64,000 bases of DNA from Channa striata (lineage: Eukaryota; Chordata; Actinopteri; Anabantiformes; Channidae): NCBI GenBank assembly GCA_033026295.1, contig CM065189.1, positions 6,341,203 to 6,405,202 on the forward strand, given 5' to 3'. Shown piece by piece: positions 60,691 through 64,000 of this stretch. The position numbers and the translations under genes are program-made. Below the pieces are notes generated by a model. It saw only the letters and a list, made by a program, of their open reading frames with translations, was not told where the DNA came from and searched no databases. Position 1 is the stretch's first letter. Every line of letters starts with the position of its first letter.

Positions 60691-63600
60691 ATCCCATATT
60701 TATATGTCACCACTGTATGACATTAACTCTGTGTCTTCTTTGTCCCGTAGTCGTCTTTCTCCCTCTCTCTGTCCCTGTCGTCAGCTGTCCCCGGCTTGTT
60801 TCCTGCCGCACCCCAAATATCTTTTAATTAAAAGTTACTGTTTTTCCCATTTATTAAATTTTGTCTTTTTTCTGATCTGAATTAATCTGCTGAGAAATAG
60901 ACAAAAACTAAATAGCTGAGGCCAGAGTCAGAGCCAGAAGGGCGTTTTGGGTGCCCAGGTGCCACCCCCTCTCAGAGTTGTCTGGTTGTAATTACCTGGT
61001 GCAGACTTTTCAGCAGAAGGAGAACTCACAAAATCTGAGATTTATTATGTTCATTTGAAAGACGGATTCACCAATTTTTAACTTGCTCTCTGTGGCTTAA
61101 TTTAGGGTGTAAATGTCATTGCTTATAAACGTCCCTCTGACTTCCCTATTTGACAATAAACTATCACAGTTTTTGTTTTATAAAAAACTAAACAAAACTC
61201 CAATCACAAATGTCGCTACAACAAAATTACAATTTCAACAATTCAAATCAAGTGCCAAAATGAGCAATGCTTCCAAATGATTACACACCAATTGAGATTA
61301 ATTAATTACAGCACTACGTTCCATTTGTGCCATAAATTGGACACTGGAGTGTTGACAAAAGAAACTAAATGAAAGACAAAGGGGTAATATAACTTATCAT
61401 TTTTTTTATTTCCCATTTTCAATATTTTGCCTGGTTATTTAGCTTATATTTTATTATATTCAAAGGCTCCTATTGCATCAAAGTTGCTGATCAAAGTCAA
61501 TCAAAGATTTAAAATGATCTTCTTGAACACAGATCTTCTGACACTTTGGATTTCGGCTCAAACAGTTTCAAAGACATCAGTTTTATAGGCTTCGTTCAGA
61601 ACAGAAGAGCTCTCTGGGCCTTTGATTGCAAAATGTCATGACACTCCGCTTTAGACGGTCTCACACACAACTGAAAACAAGCTTTTAGTCGCCCTGCAAA
61701 CAAACATCAGGATAATGGACACCAAAATGGCAGCTGGAACTGATCATTATCTAGAAGTGATTAAGCTTCTCCGTCTCTCAGTTGCATGTCAGCAACTGAG
61801 CAATTACTTTGTCAATTGGCAAGAGCTGTTTATGAGACGCAATGTCAACCAGGGACGATGGAGTTGAAATCAAGACAAGGCCGAAAAACACTGAATCTTT
61901 TCAGACAATTTGGTGAAACCGTGAGGGGAAAATGAAGCTCTTGACTTAATGGTAAGTGGGTGAACACACACAGCAAGATGTTTTGGAATGACTGCATGGA
62001 TCATAAATGGACAAAGAGAGCTGAAGATAAGAGGGAGGCGAGGGTAGCATAACGGGTGTTTTCTTTGTTTTTACCTTAACAATAAAGAGGACTGGGCCCT
62101 AAGGACGACACTGTCTCTCTGTCTATTCACCGTTTTTGTCAAAAGGTCAACCTGTGCTGAATAGCAAACGAACCACTCGATAACGGTACAACAGAGAAGC
62201 CGATGTTTCCACTGTGCCAATTATTTTCATGCACAAATGATCAAATAATGTGACGCTTGTAGCGGTGAACTCGCAGGATGCTCTCACCAAACTTCACAGT
62301 TGGCCTCAGCTCTACTTCAAAGTTTGTTTTTTAGTCAGTTTTTTTTCCTTTGTCGACCCAAGCTCATTAATAATTCTAGCCACAGCAGGCAGCTGCTTTA
62401 ATATTAAAAAAACATGCAGCTAATACTTACTATCATAAAGATAATGCTCTGAATGGCAACAGTAAATGTCTGGCATAAAGCCAGAGAAACACTGATAACA
62501 TCAAGCATGTTAAAGAGGGGCTAATAGTTTTTTTTGATTACATTATGAGTTGACGTGTCAAATATTGTTTTTAGCTTGTACTGCTGTACACACATTATTT
62601 TACAGTAGAATATTAATGCTACTGTAAAATAAAGCAACAATTGAGGGTGGGGAGAAGTCATGCAAGGCGTTTTTCTCCACTTCCTGGTTAGAGCTGATAC
62701 TGTCTGTGATGTCGATGCGCTTTTTCTCGATTGATGAGACACATTTCTTGAAATGATGATTCTTTTCCCCCACAACTCTAAACACAAATGCGCAAACTGC
62801 CAAAACCTCCAAAAGTCTCCTCTCAAAACCATGTAATGCAACATTAAAACCAAACGCTGCCTTCAGGCATCACACAAAAGCCAACACATACACGAACGCT
62901 ACACAACAGCCATTAAACACCGCTGCGATCGATTAATGACACTGCTATAAAAACCTGTAACTGCAATGAGTAATGATCCTCCAGAACAAGCTCTTTACTT
63001 GAGGGTCACAATATAAAGATGTATAAATTTTTAATTTCTCAGTGTACTTTAGTAAATTAAAATGAAATTGAGTGACAAAGTAAACTTTCCTGTATTTTCA
63101 CAGTAGTATTTGCAGTGCAGCTTTTCTGTGTTTAGAAAAAATTGTTTTAGTAGTTTTGAAATTTTAGGTGAAACTTCTTTTTCCCCACAGAAGAAGGGAT
63201 ACTGGGTTTCAATAGTTTTATTTTGTATTTTGTGGTCTAGTACTTTATTACAAGAATGTATTAGTTTTACCACAAGACGTGTTGGTGGAATGAAAAATCG
63301 TCTTATGTTGCAGGTTTTATTGTTTTGCATCTTGCAAACTGTGTCATTTTGGGCAGTTGTCATTTCAGAGCTGACACAAGTGTCTAAGCAAACAACGAGA
63401 ACTGGAATCATTTTAAATGGCAATTACATTTGCCCGTTACATTTCCAAGCTCATCTAGCCCTCTCCCTTCCTCCGCTACATCTCCTACACTCCACCAGAT
63501 TTTGTGCAACCCTTCAAAAATGAGTCATTATCAAATTACACTAATTATGAAGCAACTAAACATCCTAATCAAGAAGAATAATAAGTGAAATTCTCTGCGC

Positions 63601-63919
63601 TCCAAAACTTGTAGAGGCAAATATCTCTGCTGTGCCGAGTGAGTCTGACTCCACAACAACAAATTTGGCAGCATCTCACCAAGAAGACTGTTATCACTTT
63701 GGAGCATATTAAAAGAAATGTTAAAAAAAGAAATCACATACTGTTACTTTGGCTAATATGACAGTCCTGCAATGAATGAACATTATCACTGTTATGAAGG
63801 ATGGCTATTTGACTGCTTTGGATTATGTAGTTTGAGCTGCCACTGCATTACTGTGCTCTTTAATAGAGTAGATTTCTCCAGGATAAACACTTCCAGTCAC
63901 AGAGCCTTCAGACACAAAA

Positions 63920-63990
63920 TATCAATCTTTCTCTAACCTTGATCAAAGTGCTTTTATTGCCTAAACCTAAACATTAAATGCAGTGCTGGT
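63920..63990 (+). repeat. Short dispersed block (CTTTCTCTAACCTTG family)
   Basis: ATCAATCTTTCTCTAACCTTGATCAAAGTGCTTTTATTGCCTAAACCTAAACATTAAATGCAG is a familiar fish interspersed block. It shares CAATCTTTCTCTAACCT with 38415-38465, and its TTTTATTGCCTAAACC part resembles the reverse complement of GGTTAGGCACAAAAAC at 16831. It may continue beyond the window. Confidence 0.5.
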
Positions 63991-64000
63991 GCATCTGTGG

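Larger units (their letters stand above)
54020..64000 (-). other. SorCS-gene intron, 3' part (upstream exon outside window)
   Basis: Ends with acceptor TTTGCAG at 54020. The preceding exon should be large and GC-rich (signal peptide, propeptide). No such region or HWSGHNSS-like coding sequence appears up to 64000, so the intron exceeds 9.98 kb here. Contents: a perfect palindrome (55764-55789), a GT microsatellite, a dispersed-repeat tail and LINE fragment (60180-60690) and a short repeat block (63920-63990). I see nothing assignable in 54020-55760, 55790-58090, 58120-60180 and 60900-63920; 57550-57720 and 61690-61960 have enhancer-like composition only by inference. Confidence 0.8.

Noticed and set aside
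1..64000. CRISPR array, bacterial operon, phage or rRNA cluster
   Set aside because: No regularly spaced direct repeats, no tandem coding genes, and vertebrate splice sites and retroelements throughout.

Overview
This is vertebrate, almost certainly teleost fish (probably percomorph), genomic DNA. It is AT-rich, has no bacterial-style gene packing, and carries microsatellites and degraded fish-type LINEs, tRNA-derived SINEs and DNA transposons. None of the open frames of 60 to 180 residues reads as an independent gene.

The only host gene I can support is a fragment of a SorCS-family VPS10-domain sorting receptor on the minus strand. Three consecutive coding exons lie at 53952-54019, 24248-24347 and 15205-15363. 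All have consensus GT/AG borders and compatible phases, and together they give about 109 residues of continuous VPS10 propeller sequence. The split arginine codon between the first two exons joins correctly. The residues fit SORCS1/SORCS3 and not the more divergent SORCS2. From memory, two signatures (CPTNKRK and LTDPE) favour sorcs3. The rest of the window is intron: the 3' part of the intron preceding the first of these exons (54020-64000), a 29.6-kb intron (24348-53951), an 8.9-kb intron (15364-24247), and the 5' part of the following intron (1-15204). The first exon (signal peptide and propeptide) and all later exons lie outside.

The introns hold old repeats. These are LINE fragments at 4150-5060 (-), 8740-8900 (-), 26399-27450 (+), 48625-48995 (+), 51267-51548 (-) and 60336-60690 (+). 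DNA-transposon remains include a pogo-like non-autonomous element with TA target site (8969-9805), a Tc1-type transposase tail (13600-13790) and a 1.7-kb element with internal inverted repeats (45841-47514). There are also several SINEs and a small dispersed-repeat family ending in an ATGGATGG-like tail. Some unassigned intronic blocks with non-repeat composition could be conserved enhancers, but that is inference.

I found no CRISPR array, rRNA, functional tRNA, operon or obviously new biological system. The most informative details are the exon chain, a perfect 46-bp foldback at the 5' junction of a truncated LINE, the inverted-repeat element, and an internally inverted copy of a dispersed repeat.
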